Positions 28,546 through 37,796 of a DNA stretch of 53,895 nucleotides are shown piece by piece. This DNA comes from Candidatus Binatia bacterium (GTDB lineage: Bacteria > Desulfobacterota > Binatia > Bin18), in assembly GCA_022820725.1 (NCBI GenBank), contig JAJEFA010000016.1, positions 1-53,895 of the forward strand. Reading direction: 5' to 3'. The translations under genes and the position numbers were made by a program. Below the pieces are notes generated by a model, which saw only the letters and a program-made list of their open reading frames with translations, had not been told where the DNA came from and made no database searches. How positions within the stretch are numbered: the stretch's first letter is position 1; each line of letters starts with the position of its first letter.

Positions 28546-31500
28546 TCAGGCTGCGGCGACGGTTTCGTAGTAGGGCGAGGGGAGTGTGGGGTAGACCTGG
28601 AAAACGTGGCGGAACACCTCATTCGAGCGCTCTTCTACTTCCCCGTCCGTATAGCTTTCCGGCAAACCGGTGGTATCACTCCACAGAAAGTCTTGGATGG
28701 TAACGCGCACCGCGTCGCAGGTCGCCTGCTTGTCGCGCCATTGATCGACGCACAGTTTCTCGCCCTTCAGCGTCGCTAGCAACTCGGTGGCAACGGTCTT
28801 AATGCGCCGGATGTCTGATTTGCCCAGGTGCGGTTTCTTGAGAAGGTCAAAGACGGCCAATGACTCTTCATCAAGGCCCTCACGGGCCGCTCGGCTCTGT
28901 TCTTCATCCAACTCACGCACCAGCTTGAGCAGTGCCTCAAAGGTCTGTTCAATCGTCACGCGGTCCTTCTCTCGGTTGTATTGGGCAACGATCTCTTCGT
29001 AGTGGCGCTGAAAATCGGTCCGCAGCGGGTTCTGTTGCAATAAACGCCGCAGCCGGTTTTCCACACTGTGGCGCAGGTTCTGGACAACGGTGTTCCTGGT
29101 CGGGCTGCGCTCAAACTCGTGTTTCAACCGCTCGAAATCAATCCGGCTGATGTCATAGGGCTCCTGTTTTTCTGTCACGGTGTCGGGCCGGACCTCAATG
29201 GCCTCGTCCACCACTTGGTGCAGGGTGCGGATGATGGCGCTGATATCAGCCCGCTCGCGATCCCGTTGCAGGCTCTTGTAGATAATGTTGATGGCATCGC
29301 GTTCAGCCCGGTAGACATTCACGCCCGACACATTCAGACAGGCCCGGAACTTCTTGAACACCTCGCGGCATAAGACCTCGAAGCGCTTACGTGCCTCGTC
29401 GTTCTCATTCGCCGCCTCCTTGCAGGCCACAATGGCGGCGTTGCGCTCGAAGTCGGACAGTCCGATCACGTCGTCCAGTGGCGCGCCACGCTCGCTGAGA
29501 AAGGTCCGTACCAGGGCAATCGCCTCGGCCAAGTCAGCCAGCAACTCGTCATTGGGTCTGGCCGGGTCGATTTCTCCACCACCGTCCGGCCGGGTGCCGG
29601 CGAAGGTCGCCAGTGCTTTGCGCAGGTGAGTCAGGATGCCGCAGTAGTCCACGATCAGACCGTTGTTTTTCCCTTCGTTGACCCGGTTGGCGCGGGCAAT
29701 GGCCTGCATCAGCGTATGGGCCTTGAGCGGTTTGTCGAGATACAGCGTGGACAGGCTCGGTACGTCGAAACCGGTCAGCCACATGGCGCAGACAATGGCG
29801 ATGCGGAAGGGATGTTCTTCTTCTTTGAATGCCTCGTCCAGCGCCATGCGCTGCATATTGCGAAAGCGTGGCTGGCTGCGCATGGATTCGGGCAGTTCCA
29901 TGCCGTCCTTGATGAGGCGGCGGTGCGGAGTGATGTCCAATTCCCATTTGCGGAACTTTTCCACCTCGCCCTGCTCCTCGCTCACCACTACCGCCGCGCG
30001 GGTCTCACCCATCCAGTTGATTTGCCGCGTCAGATAGCTCTCTTCTTGCTCGTCGCTCGCCTCCGACTTCTCCGCAGCCAATTCCCTGATGCGCTCCTGC
30101 CAGTAGAACTCGATCAGCCGGTGCATCCGTACGCAGGTGACCTTATCAATACACACCAGCATGGCCTTGCCCGTCTCCCAGGCTGTTGAGTAGTGCTGTA
30201 CGAAGTCTCGTGCCACTTGGTCGAGGCGTTTATGTGCGGTAATGATGTGATAGTCGCGCTTCAGTTCCCGTTCCAGCCGCTGCTCTGTGTCGATGCCGTC
30301 GATTTCCAGTTCATCCAGCTTGTCGGCAATCCGCTCGTTCAGGTCGCCTATGGCCACGCCCAGGCTGTCGCCTCGGGCGTCGTAATAGAGCGGCACGGTC
30401 GCCTTATCCTTCACTGCCCGCTGAAAATCGTAGGTTGAGACGTAGTTACCAAAGACCTGCCGCGTGATTTCGTCGTCCTTGAACAGTGGCGTGCCGGTGA
30501 AGCCGATATAGCTGGCGTTCGGCAGGGCGTTACGCAGGTTGAGCGCCAGTGTGCCGTACTGGGTGCGGTGGGCCTCGTCGGTGATAACGATGATATCGTC
30601 GCGTTCGGTATAGTGCTCGCCCTGGCCCAGGTTCCGATTGAACTTCTGGATCAGCGAGAAGACGTATGCCTTATGCTGGGCCAACAAGTGGCGCAAGTCC
30701 TCACCGCTGGCGGCCCGGCAGGGGTCTTTGTCGTGATCCACCACCCCGCAGCCGGCAAAGGTCCTGTAAATCTGGGTGTCGAGATCGTCACGGTCGGTCA
30801 ACACCAGAAAGGTGAAGTTGCCGCCGAGTTTACGGTGTACCTTGCGGGCAAACATCACCATCGAATAGCTTTTGCCGGCTCCCTGGGTATGCCAGAAGAC
30901 ACCCAGCCGGCGCAGGCGGGCCTCACGTTCACGCACCGCCTCAACAGCCCGGTTGACACCCAGGAACTGATGGTTGCGGGCCAGGATTTTCTTTAGCTCG
31001 CCCGAGGACTCGTCAAAGAGAATGAAATTCTCCACCAGGTCCATAAAGTTCTGCTTGTCACAGACGCCCTTGAGCAGCGTCTCCATGTCCACCACGCCGG
31101 GGTCCGTCTCGTCGAGCCGCTTCCACTCGTGGAAATGCTCCCACTTGCTGGTAATGGAACCGAGCTTGGCCTCCGCGCCGTTGCCGAATACGACAATGGC
31201 GTTGTGGTGGAACAGGTGCGGAATGGTGTCCCGGTAGTCGGAGTAGTTCCGCTCAAACGCGGTCTGAAGGTTGCGGTGGATGTTCTTGCACTCGATAAAC
31301 AGCAGTGGCAGTCCGTTGACAAAGCCGACAATATCGGCCCGCCGGCGATACAGGTCGCCCCGCACCCACAGCTCGCGCACGCACAGAAAATGGTTGTTCT
31401 CCGGTTCGTCAAAGTCGAACACCCGCAGGCGTTCCTGCACCAGTTCGTCTTTGTCGTTGCGAAAGGAGACCTGTACGCCGTTACGGATAAGGGCGTATTG

Positions 31501-31785
31501 CTCACGGTTAGCGGTGACCAGGGTTTGTGAGGTCGCGCTGGTGGTGATCTGGCGCAAGGCCTCATCGTAGGCGGCCTCGGGCAGACCCGGATTCAGGGCT
31601 CTCAGCCGTTCTTGGAGTATGCGGGTCAGTACTACCTCGCGGTCAGAGGTGCGGCCTAGCAGGCTGTCCGGTCCGAAGTCCTCGCTGTTATGGGCGTAGA
31701 CCGACTCCCAGCCGAGTTGGTGTTGCAGATAATCCGCAGCCGTTTGCTGAGCAAGGGTGGCTTCGGTGTAAGGGGATGGCGGCAT
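28546..31785 (-). CDS. hsdR: Type I restriction enzyme, R (endonuclease/translocase) subunit
   Basis: 1079 residues, full length. The N-terminal PD-(D/E)xK nuclease has GLPLLFIECKNI; the SF2 motor has Walker A HTQGAGKSYSM, DEAH box IVITDEAHRTQYG, TGTPLF (motif III) and MWLTGFDVPSLSTLYLDKP with QAIARANR (motifs V/VI). A helical C-terminal domain binds the methylase. All motifs look functional. It is separated from hsdS and hsdM by more than 4 kb of other genes, although all three lie on the minus strand. Confidence 0.96.
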   Translation of the reverse strand: MPPSPYTEATLAQQTAADYLQHQLGWESVYAHNSEDFGPDSLLGRTSDREVVLTRILQERLRALNPGLPEAAYDEALRQITTSATSQTLVTANREQYALIRNGVQVSFRNDKDELVQERLRVFDFDEPENNHFLCVRELWVRGDLYRRRADIVGFVNGLPLLFIECKNIHRNLQTAFERNYSDYRDTIPHLFHHNAIVVFGNGAEAKLGSITSKWEHFHEWKRLDETDPGVVDMETLLKGVCDKQNFMDLVENFILFDESSGELKKILARNHQFLGVNRAVEAVREREARLRRLGVFWHTQGAGKSYSMVMFARKVHRKLGGNFTFLVLTDRDDLDTQIYRTFAGCGVVDHDKDPCRAASGEDLRHLLAQHKAYVFSLIQKFNRNLGQGEHYTERDDIIVITDEAHRTQYGTLALNLRNALPNASYIGFTGTPLFKDDEITRQVFGNYVSTYDFQRAVKDKATVPLYYDARGDSLGVAIGDLNERIADKLDELEIDGIDTEQRLERELKRDYHIITAHKRLDQVARDFVQHYSTAWETGKAMLVCIDKVTCVRMHRLIEFYWQERIRELAAEKSEASDEQEESYLTRQINWMGETRAAVVVSEEQGEVEKFRKWELDITPHRRLIKDGMELPESMRSQPRFRNMQRMALDEAFKEEEHPFRIAIVCAMWLTGFDVPSLSTLYLDKPLKAHTLMQAIARANRVNEGKNNGLIVDYCGILTHLRKALATFAGTRPDGGGEIDPARPNDELLADLAEAIALVRTFLSERGAPLDDVIGLSDFERNAAIVACKEAANENDEARKRFEVLCREVFKKFRACLNVSGVNVYRAERDAINIIYKSLQRDRERADISAIIRTLHQVVDEAIEVRPDTVTEKQEPYDISRIDFERLKHEFERSPTRNTVVQNLRHSVENRLRRLLQQNPLRTDFQRHYEEIVAQYNREKDRVTIEQTFEALLKLVRELDEEQSRAAREGLDEESLAVFDLLKKPHLGKSDIRRIKTVATELLATLKGEKLCVDQWRDKQATCDAVRVTIQDFLWSDTTGLPESYTDGEVEERSNEVFRHVFQVYPTLPSPYYETVAAA

Positions 31786-31830
31786 GAGTATTGTAAGGTT
31801 CTGAGACGAGGTAGGATTCAGGTCAAGGGA

Positions 31831-32130
31831 TCATGTGGGCCGTCGGCGCGGGATAGGTTCAAGTTGCGGCTCGCTTCCTCCAAGCTCCGCCAAGCGCCTC
31901 GGCTCTTCTTCCTCCAGTTGGGCTAACAGGTTTCTGCCTCTGGCAGTCAGCCGGTATTTCTGCTTGCTGCTTGTAGGCTTGTCGGGAATGGCCATTTCTA
32001 ACCAGCCCGCTTCCAGGAGTGGCTTGAGCACTTGGTTTCTGAATTTGGTCCGATTACTTCGGCCAGAGACCTGCATAATATCCGAAATTGTCTTCTCTGA
32101 CAGGCAATTCCGAAGAATGACAACTTGGTC
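31831..32130 (-). pseudogene. Displaced C-terminal wHTH of the AlbA_2 ATPase
   Basis: This frame encodes VVILRNCLSEKTISDI, then MQVSGRSNRTKFRNQVL, a winged helix with SSKQKYRLTARGRNLLAQL. That is the normal C-terminus of AlbA_2/RecG-like ATP-binding proteins, but here it is offset one frame from the main part (32054-33262). Adding one 11-base repeat unit at 32123-32152 would join the two. A separate start at ATG 32076 could express it as a small DNA-binding protein. Confidence 0.75.
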
Positions 32131-33262
32131 CCGACTTGGTCCCGACTTGGTCGACCGGACGCCTGAATATAGTAGTCACCCACGAATCGGACACCTCGAT
32201 GAGCGGTTCCGCCACTCCATGTTCCCGGCACAGGTCCCGAATGCGCCGAATGCCCGAGCCGATTTTCTCCACCGCCTCCATCCGGTGCAGCATCCCGAAC
32301 AGCAATGGATTGCGGGGAACACTCTTGATACCGAGGTCGGCTTCCGTCATGCCGGCCGGCAGCCCACCGGGGCTGACGATTTCAAGCCGGTCCTTGAAGA
32401 TGTACACCTGAACATTGGCGCTGGAACGGTAGTCACGGTGCGCCAGGGCATTAACCACTGCTTCACGGATGGCTTCCTCCGGCAGTTCGGGGCGTTCCTC
32501 CCGTTTGACGTGTTTGATGATGTACTCGACATTGATCTTGGAGAGAATCCAGGCCACCACCTCATCAATCATTGAATAGACATCACCGTGAAAATCCCGG
32601 CGGTCGAGGATGCGTACCTTGTCCGCACCCATGAACAGCGCGCAGGCGACATCACCGCTGACTCGAAACTTGCGGATATCACGGGCCAGCAGCCATGCCC
32701 CGGCTTGGGTGATATGACCGTCCGTACCGATCAGGTGTAAGTTGCGCAGGGCGACGGCGGGAGCCATGTTGTCTGGAATCTTGGCCCGCCGACAAAAAAG
32801 TGCCCAGCGATCTTCGTCTAAATCATCCTCCAACGAAAAGGCCGGGCAGGGGGTTTCGTCGAAATAGACCAACCCTTCGGCGTAGAAAAACTCTCGAATT
32901 TCCTCGCGCGATAACTGCTGGCTGTTCGCCCCCTCGCGCATGAAGAACTTGCCGCCAAAGGAATAGGGCTTATTATCCTGGACGGGCATGGTCACGCACA
33001 ACACGCTGTCGATGGACGCTATCTCGACCTTGATGGGTGGTTCCGCTGAACGAGCAATGGCTTGGACTTGAGATTTCAGCTTGTTGTGGTCCGCCACGCC
33101 GACTATCTTGCCCTTGTCCGTGACCCCAAGCAGGATGACACCCCCGGAGGCATTGGCAAAGGCACACATCTCTCGTCCAAGGTCGGACGGCATGGAACGT
33201 TTGAACTCAGATGTAAACCCTTCGCCTTGGGCAATCAAGGTATGAAGCTCTTGCGCGCTCAT
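32054..33262 (-). CDS. AlbA_2/Schlafen-type ATP-binding protein, C-terminus frameshifted
   Basis: 402 residues from the ATG at 33262. The AlbA_2 (Schlafen-like) nucleic-acid domain covers residues 1-130: GEGFTSEFKRS, CAFANASGGVILLGVTDKG, GKFFMREGANSQQL. A GHKL/HATPase-type domain follows, with LPEEAIREAVVNALAHRDYR (N box), GGLPAGMTEADL and GIRRIRD. Such proteins are annotated as RecG-like transcriptional regulators and occur in defence islands. The last roughly 25 residues (after VDQVGTKSGPS) are out-of-frame junk ending GLWPK, because an 11-base repeat shifts the frame ahead of the wHTH. It lies between hsdR and the + strand HicB gene. Confidence 0.85.
   Translation of the reverse strand: MSAQELHTLIAQGEGFTSEFKRSMPSDLGREMCAFANASGGVILLGVTDKGKIVGVADHNKLKSQVQAIARSAEPPIKVEIASIDSVLCVTMPVQDNKPYSFGGKFFMREGANSQQLSREEIREFFYAEGLVYFDETPCPAFSLEDDLDEDRWALFCRRAKIPDNMAPAVALRNLHLIGTDGHITQAGAWLLARDIRKFRVSGDVACALFMGADKVRILDRRDFHGDVYSMIDEVVAWILSKINVEYIIKHVKREERPELPEEAIREAVVNALAHRDYRSSANVQVYIFKDRLEIVSPGGLPAGMTEADLGIKSVPRNPLLFGMLHRMEAVEKIGSGIRRIRDLCREHGVAEPLIEVSDSWVTTIFRRPVDQVGTKSGPSCHSSELPVREDNFGYYAGLWPK
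32123..32152. repeat. 11-bp tandem repeat at the frameshift
   Basis: Two full units ACTTGGTCCCG (32123-32133, 32134-32144) and a partial third ACTTGGTC (32145-32152). Because 11 is not a multiple of three, unit number sets the reading frame of the overlying minus-strand gene. The present number reads out of frame; one more unit reads through. Confidence 0.9.
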
Positions 33263-33381
33263 GTCGGCTCGGTCCGCTGTTCGTGGAGGGTATTCATTCC
33301 TCCATCTTATTGACGAATCACCCGGACAGCATACCATACATCAAGGGCGAAGATGATAATCTCTTAAAGAGGGAGCGCATA

Positions 33382-33627
33382 ATGTCAGAGGAATATCAGT
33401 TGCATCTCCAGATCAAACGGCTGGAGACCGGGGAATATCTTGCAACAGCAGATGACTTCCCCGGTCTGGTGGCTCAGGGGAGGACTGTAGCCGAAGCGGT
33501 GGAAATTTCTCAGGACGTGGCGAGAAAGCTGATTGAGTCCTATCGGGAACATGGCGACCCGCTGCCGAAGGGCTTGCGCCCCATGAATAGGGCGGTCGTA
33601 GAATTAGATATCCCTGTTGGTGTCTGA
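33382..33627 (+). CDS. HicB-like antitoxin domain protein without HicA
   Basis: 81 residues from the ATG after GAGGGAG. Partial RNase-H-fold of HicB: LQIKRLETGEYLATADDFPGLVAQGRTVAEAVEISQDVARKLIESY. The C-terminal part is short (MNRAVVELDIPVGV) and has no clear DNA-binding domain. No HicA-like mRNA interferase lies next to it; the next gene is an unrelated 119-residue protein. It may be an orphan antitoxin or pair with a distant toxin. Confidence 0.8.
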   Translation: MSEEYQLHLQIKRLETGEYLATADDFPGLVAQGRTVAEAVEISQDVARKLIESYREHGDPLPKGLRPMNRAVVELDIPVGV

Positions 33628-33650
33628 CGGAGTGTCTGGTCGGTTTTACT

Positions 33651-34010
33651 ATGAGCGATTTGAGTGTGCTGAGGGGTCTTTACGCGAGGGTCGAGGCGTA
33701 TGGGAGCCTGATAGATAGAGTCATTCAACAGCTTGGGCAGGGGAGGGTTGACCCGACCGAGCCGGACCAAAAGCAACTCGTCCAACTCCTCATCAATGCA
33801 AACGGTCACGGTCTGGAATCGCAGTCGCTTGAAGCCTTGATGCTAGATAGCCTGCTCAGGACAAATACGGGTGAGCCTTTAGCAGACTTGAAACGGCTCG
33901 GTGAACGACTTCAGAGCGGTGATGTGGATCAAGCGTACCTGGGAGAACTCGAAGTGCTCGCCCAAGGGCTAGAGCAGAAGCGAGTGGAGGTAGCTCGCCT
34001 ATATGTATGA
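33651..34010 (+). CDS. Unrecognised 119-residue helical protein
   Basis: Not recognised. Mostly alpha-helical and soluble: a first helix SVLRGLYARVEAYGSLIDRVIQQLG, a middle QLVQLLINANGHGLESQSLEALMLDSLL, and a final QAYLGELEVLAQGLEQKRVEVARL. No cysteines, membrane segment or signal peptide. It begins 23 bases after the HicB-like gene without an obvious ribosome site and is convergent with the TIR-STAND gene, so it may be cotranscribed with hicB. Confidence 0.6.
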   Translation: MSDLSVLRGLYARVEAYGSLIDRVIQQLGQGRVDPTEPDQKQLVQLLINANGHGLESQSLEALMLDSLLRTNTGEPLADLKRLGERLQSGDVDQAYLGELEVLAQGLEQKRVEVARLYV

Positions 34011-34048
34011 GATGAGTTCTAATAATCAATTCAGGCTAAATGGTAGTT

Positions 34049-36517
34049 TTAACGAAGAAGTCTTCTCCTGTATGGTATTTTTAGTTTGGAGCACATGGCC
34101 TGAGTGATCTTTTCCTTAATAGTATGCGTATTCATATAGTCCTGAGTTTTTATGGATATCATCCGTTCTATGACTTTGTTTCTCTTGTGAGTGGCAAATA
34201 ATCTTTCAAAATATCTCTTTTCCTTGTCTCCAAAAATTTCAATTGAGTCCAACATAGCAGCGTAACCGACCAAGTCATAAGCTGGTGTTGATTTAGTCTT
34301 AACTATTTCCTCCACCAATCCCCTAATTTCTGGCTTATTTACAGCAGTTGCCGTCTTGTCGATGAGAGTAAGCGTTGCAATAAACATTAAAAACTGAACA
34401 TCTTTGCGGAGTTGTTCTATAGTAAATTCTGGACTTCTTTGACGTACGAAGTGGGCAAAATCGTTGATCTGTTCTTCGTCAAGGAGAATGAGCTTGATTA
34501 TACGAAGGCCCCCATCAGTAACGATCTCAATAATTTCCTTTATCTTACTTTTCTCTAGATTCCCATATTTATTCCTGAGTATCTGACCAAGTATTTCGTT
34601 ATTTTTAAGTATACGGTAGATTTCCTTGAGGAATTCATGAACACCTTCCTCATCGTGGTCGAAGCCTGTATCTCTACCGTCTTGTAAATCTCGCTGTTTT
34701 CGGACTTCCTGCCTCTCGTGCTCCACACTGTTATTTGAGGATACGTCCTCCGGTATGGTTTTTACGATTTCCTGGAAAGTCTTGGTTTCTTGATGATTCA
34801 GAATAGCCGGTTTGACATTATCCAGAGAAGTCATCGTCCGAAGTAAAATTTCATCTATAATATTATTGTCTCTGCTATGATGGATAATAAAAATTAAGGT
34901 TAAACAGTTCGTATTGACGAAACTTTTATGGGCCATTTCCTCGATGATGCCTCTGTGCGCTATGGAGTTATCCGATAAATATTTGCCCAGGAAATAATAG
35001 TACATATAAGGATTTCCGAATTTTCTATTTTTAATAATGCCATAGTCTTGATTCTGTAATCTGTTGATTATCGTATCCTTGATAAGGAATTGCTTTCCGT
35101 AGATCGTCTTAAAATCGTCAAATTCATCTTCGCTAAGCGAGTACGCTCCATCTCTCCCTTTTTTATGGATGTAAAAAGCTAAGTGACAGCTAAAATTGAT
35201 GCAGGCGTTAATTTCACTGTCTTCCTCTCGTATCCCTGATTTCAACAGGTGCGCGAGTATCATTACATAATAGCAGTGACCATAAGATGTTATGCCAAGA
35301 TTCCGCGGCATGAATCCTTCATATGTTTGTAATATTGAGAGAATGTAAAATGGGTACCTGGGAAGGATTTTGTTGCTGAGAATTATGGAATTGATATTAT
35401 TTTCTATCTGATCAATTCTTCCGTCGGTGACTGACTGGCTCTCGTCCGACAATTTGGACCATTTCCTGAGCAACTTCTCTTGTTTTACCTGTGTCAATGG
35501 GTTGATTTTGACATGGGTGAAATCGGCTAGATGAGGTTCGTTCATCCAGTAGGTGCTGTATACATCAGAAGAGACCGTAACAATAACATTACGGAAATGC
35601 TCCTTGGCGAACATTATGTGGTCCATTGATTTTCGTTGATCAGAAAGATTATCAAATATGATGGTGATGTCCTCTTGCTCTCGCCATAAAGAGAAATCGC
35701 CACGAAATTGATTTTTATAAATTCCTTCATAAACCCTCTCTGTTGGGGTCCTTCTTTCTATTTCCTTCAGGTCAATCAGCAGCGCTGGCTTTTGCTGTTT
35801 AGCAAGGGTGAGGAAAATATGGACGCAAAGAGCGGTTTTTCCACTCAGCCCCTCTCCGTCAATCAAAACGTATTTTTCGTCAATTATTTGATTTACATCC
35901 TCGAAAATCAGAGTTCTCTTTTCGCCCAAGCTATAGATGGATGGAAATACGAATAGATCGTCTAAAGTGATGTTCTGCTTTCGTTGCGAAATAAAATCTG
36001 TGCCGGATATCTCTGATATGTATTCTTTTTTCGGAGTAAGGTTCATTCTAATATCGTTAATCACGCCTTTTATGCCTTCATAAATTTGTTGCCAAGCTGT
36101 ATCTCTGTCGTTGAACTGAGTGACTGGCTTTCCATCCTGCGGTAGGACCAGAAAGTCTTTCATGTCATCGAAATCTCTCCAGCTACATTGCCTGATAATG
36201 ACAGGGATGATTCTTGCCTTCCCATCTTGGGACAGTTGTTTTGCATAACTCCATTCTTTTTTACATTCTTCTGAAGCAAGGAAATTTCGGCTAATTAAAA
36301 ACGTAAAAATATCTGACTCTTCCATGTTCCGCTTTATCGTATCGTCTATATGCTGGCCGGGGAGTAGGCATCCATCGCTCCATTGCTGAAGGCCATCGTC
36401 TTCCAGCAGTTTTAGAGTGCTTTCCATCGTTTCCTTAAAATTGGAATCCTTATGGCAATAGCTATAAAATAATTTCATTGGAAATGATGAATCTTTCCCC
36501 ATCTCTTTTCTCCTCAT
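34049..36517 (-). CDS. TIR-domain STAND/NACHT-like NTPase (predicted defence effector)
   Basis: 822 residues. Residues about 15-150 form a TIR domain: MKLFYSYCHKDSNF (strand A), LQQWSDGCLLPGQ, DIFTFLISRNFLASEECKKEW, where Glu88 sits at the NAD-hydrolase glutamate position. An NTPase follows with P-loop GEGLSGKT (221-228) and a Walker B-like ITIIFDNLSD. The C-terminal 500 residues are helical and presumably sense a trigger. TIR-STAND proteins deplete NAD on phage infection; function here is inferred. The gene is visibly AT-rich compared with its neighbours, suggesting recent transfer. Start at 36517 follows AGGAGG; an in-frame ATG at 36502 with GAGGAG is also plausible. Confidence 0.85.
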   Translation of the reverse strand: MRRKEMGKDSSFPMKLFYSYCHKDSNFKETMESTLKLLEDDGLQQWSDGCLLPGQHIDDTIKRNMEESDIFTFLISRNFLASEECKKEWSYAKQLSQDGKARIIPVIIRQCSWRDFDDMKDFLVLPQDGKPVTQFNDRDTAWQQIYEGIKGVINDIRMNLTPKKEYISEISGTDFISQRKQNITLDDLFVFPSIYSLGEKRTLIFEDVNQIIDEKYVLIDGEGLSGKTALCVHIFLTLAKQQKPALLIDLKEIERRTPTERVYEGIYKNQFRGDFSLWREQEDITIIFDNLSDQRKSMDHIMFAKEHFRNVIVTVSSDVYSTYWMNEPHLADFTHVKINPLTQVKQEKLLRKWSKLSDESQSVTDGRIDQIENNINSIILSNKILPRYPFYILSILQTYEGFMPRNLGITSYGHCYYVMILAHLLKSGIREEDSEINACINFSCHLAFYIHKKGRDGAYSLSEDEFDDFKTIYGKQFLIKDTIINRLQNQDYGIIKNRKFGNPYMYYYFLGKYLSDNSIAHRGIIEEMAHKSFVNTNCLTLIFIIHHSRDNNIIDEILLRTMTSLDNVKPAILNHQETKTFQEIVKTIPEDVSSNNSVEHERQEVRKQRDLQDGRDTGFDHDEEGVHEFLKEIYRILKNNEILGQILRNKYGNLEKSKIKEIIEIVTDGGLRIIKLILLDEEQINDFAHFVRQRSPEFTIEQLRKDVQFLMFIATLTLIDKTATAVNKPEIRGLVEEIVKTKSTPAYDLVGYAAMLDSIEIFGDKEKRYFERLFATHKRNKVIERMISIKTQDYMNTHTIKEKITQAMCSKLKIPYRRRLLR

Positions 36518-36592
36518 CTCTTCCCTCCTATGTCCACCGAAATCGTTTATAGCGTGGAGGCTATGGGAATATTTCTCTAGGGTCTACTACTA

Positions 36593-37750
36593 TTAGGCTT
36601 CCAGCATCCGCTCCTCACTCATTAGCCGCGGCAACAACAGGTCACGGGCTTGGGCGAGCTTCCGTGATTTGTGTGACAGAGCGTCAATCTGTCGTATCAT
36701 CGGAGTGATATGCTTCGAGAACATCCGAATGACGGCTTGATCTGGAACTAGGAAGGGAATCTGTTTGAAGGTGTCACGGATAATGGCGTCGAAGACAGCT
36801 CCGACAGCTCGACTACGGAACTGCTTAACGCCCTCAACGAGTGCACAGTATAGGAAGTGTTGGGTGAGGGGTGGATGAGCAATCAGCGCGTAGCATGTCT
36901 GATTCACAGCCATGTCGGTCTGAGCAATCGTGAGTTTGCCGACAGTGCCGCGCGCGGTGATGAAGACTGTGTTTTTTGGATATAGCCTGCTGCTACAGCT
37001 ACGCAGACCGTCTTCCGTCAGGGTCCTTTCGGTACTGAATGTGTAGAGGCAATCGGTTGCATCCTTTGGGGTGAAGAAGGGAATATCGCCCCCCCAATAG
37101 CCGGGCACGTTTGTCTTGGGGGTGCCACCGCTAAGGACATCCATCACTTCAAATGCCGTCTTCCTCTTCCACCCCTCCGGCACCCCATCCTTAACCTTGA
37201 CGCGCTCATGCCCAGGGAACCGAAGCCGCACGAACCACTCCTTGTAGAGTAGCCGCGCCGCCTGTTCCAGCAGTTGAATCCGCCGTCGGTTGTTTTCAAT
37301 CAGGTCGTCGTAGGCGGAGAGGATAGAGGCGATACGGGCCTGAATCCGGTACTCGGGTATCGTAATGGCAAGTCCATGAATATGGTTTCGGTTTAGAGTC
37401 GGATTTGAGTTCCCGACATCGTAACGTTCGAGACCGAGTGTGTGTAAGAAGTAGTAAACAAATCGCGCATGATTGTCCTTAATGTCTTTGCTCCATAGGG
37501 TCGTGTCGTGCGGCCAATACGGCCCTTCAACATAGTGAATAGTCCCAAGCGAACCCTTACGACCTATTACGACCCCTGGGCCATCAACCTTAGACTCAGA
37601 ATGGTAGCTATTGACTCCCGAGGAGGAGATAACCGGGATGTCGCCCGGCCTTTGTTCAGACTTGGTGATGTCGTATCCACGTTGGAAGAAGACGAGGTCT
37701 TCCAAACTTGCTGTTCGCCAACCTTGGCGTGTTTTCAGAATACGGCTCAT
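36593..37750 (-). CDS. hsdS: Type I restriction-modification specificity subunit
   Basis: 385 residues with the HsdS pattern of two target-recognition domains separated by helical spacers. TRD1 begins WRTASLEDLVFFQRGYDITKSEQR; the central conserved helix is LASILSAYDDLIENNRRRIQLLEQAARLLYKEWFVRLRFPG; TRD2 includes DVLSGGTPKTNVPGYWGGDIPFFTPKD; and the C-terminal spacer IDALSHKSRKLAQARDLLLPRLMSEE closes it. It is intact and defines the DNA sequence recognised. GGGAGG abuts the ATG, closer than usual. It lies between Fic and the TIR-STAND gene on the same strand. Confidence 0.95.
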   Translation of the reverse strand: MSRILKTRQGWRTASLEDLVFFQRGYDITKSEQRPGDIPVISSSGVNSYHSESKVDGPGVVIGRKGSLGTIHYVEGPYWPHDTTLWSKDIKDNHARFVYYFLHTLGLERYDVGNSNPTLNRNHIHGLAITIPEYRIQARIASILSAYDDLIENNRRRIQLLEQAARLLYKEWFVRLRFPGHERVKVKDGVPEGWKRKTAFEVMDVLSGGTPKTNVPGYWGGDIPFFTPKDATDCLYTFSTERTLTEDGLRSCSSRLYPKNTVFITARGTVGKLTIAQTDMAVNQTCYALIAHPPLTQHFLYCALVEGVKQFRSRAVGAVFDAIIRDTFKQIPFLVPDQAVIRMFSKHITPMIRQIDALSHKSRKLAQARDLLLPRLMSEERMLEA

Positions 37751-37796
37751 CCTCCCAATCCCTCAAAACCCTTCTGCAAGTTCATGACGTTGACCC

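Noticed and set aside
32123..32152. CRISPR-like repeat
   Set aside because: Units are 11 bases and contiguous without spacers; it is a coding tandem repeat. No CRISPR array or cas gene was found in the window.
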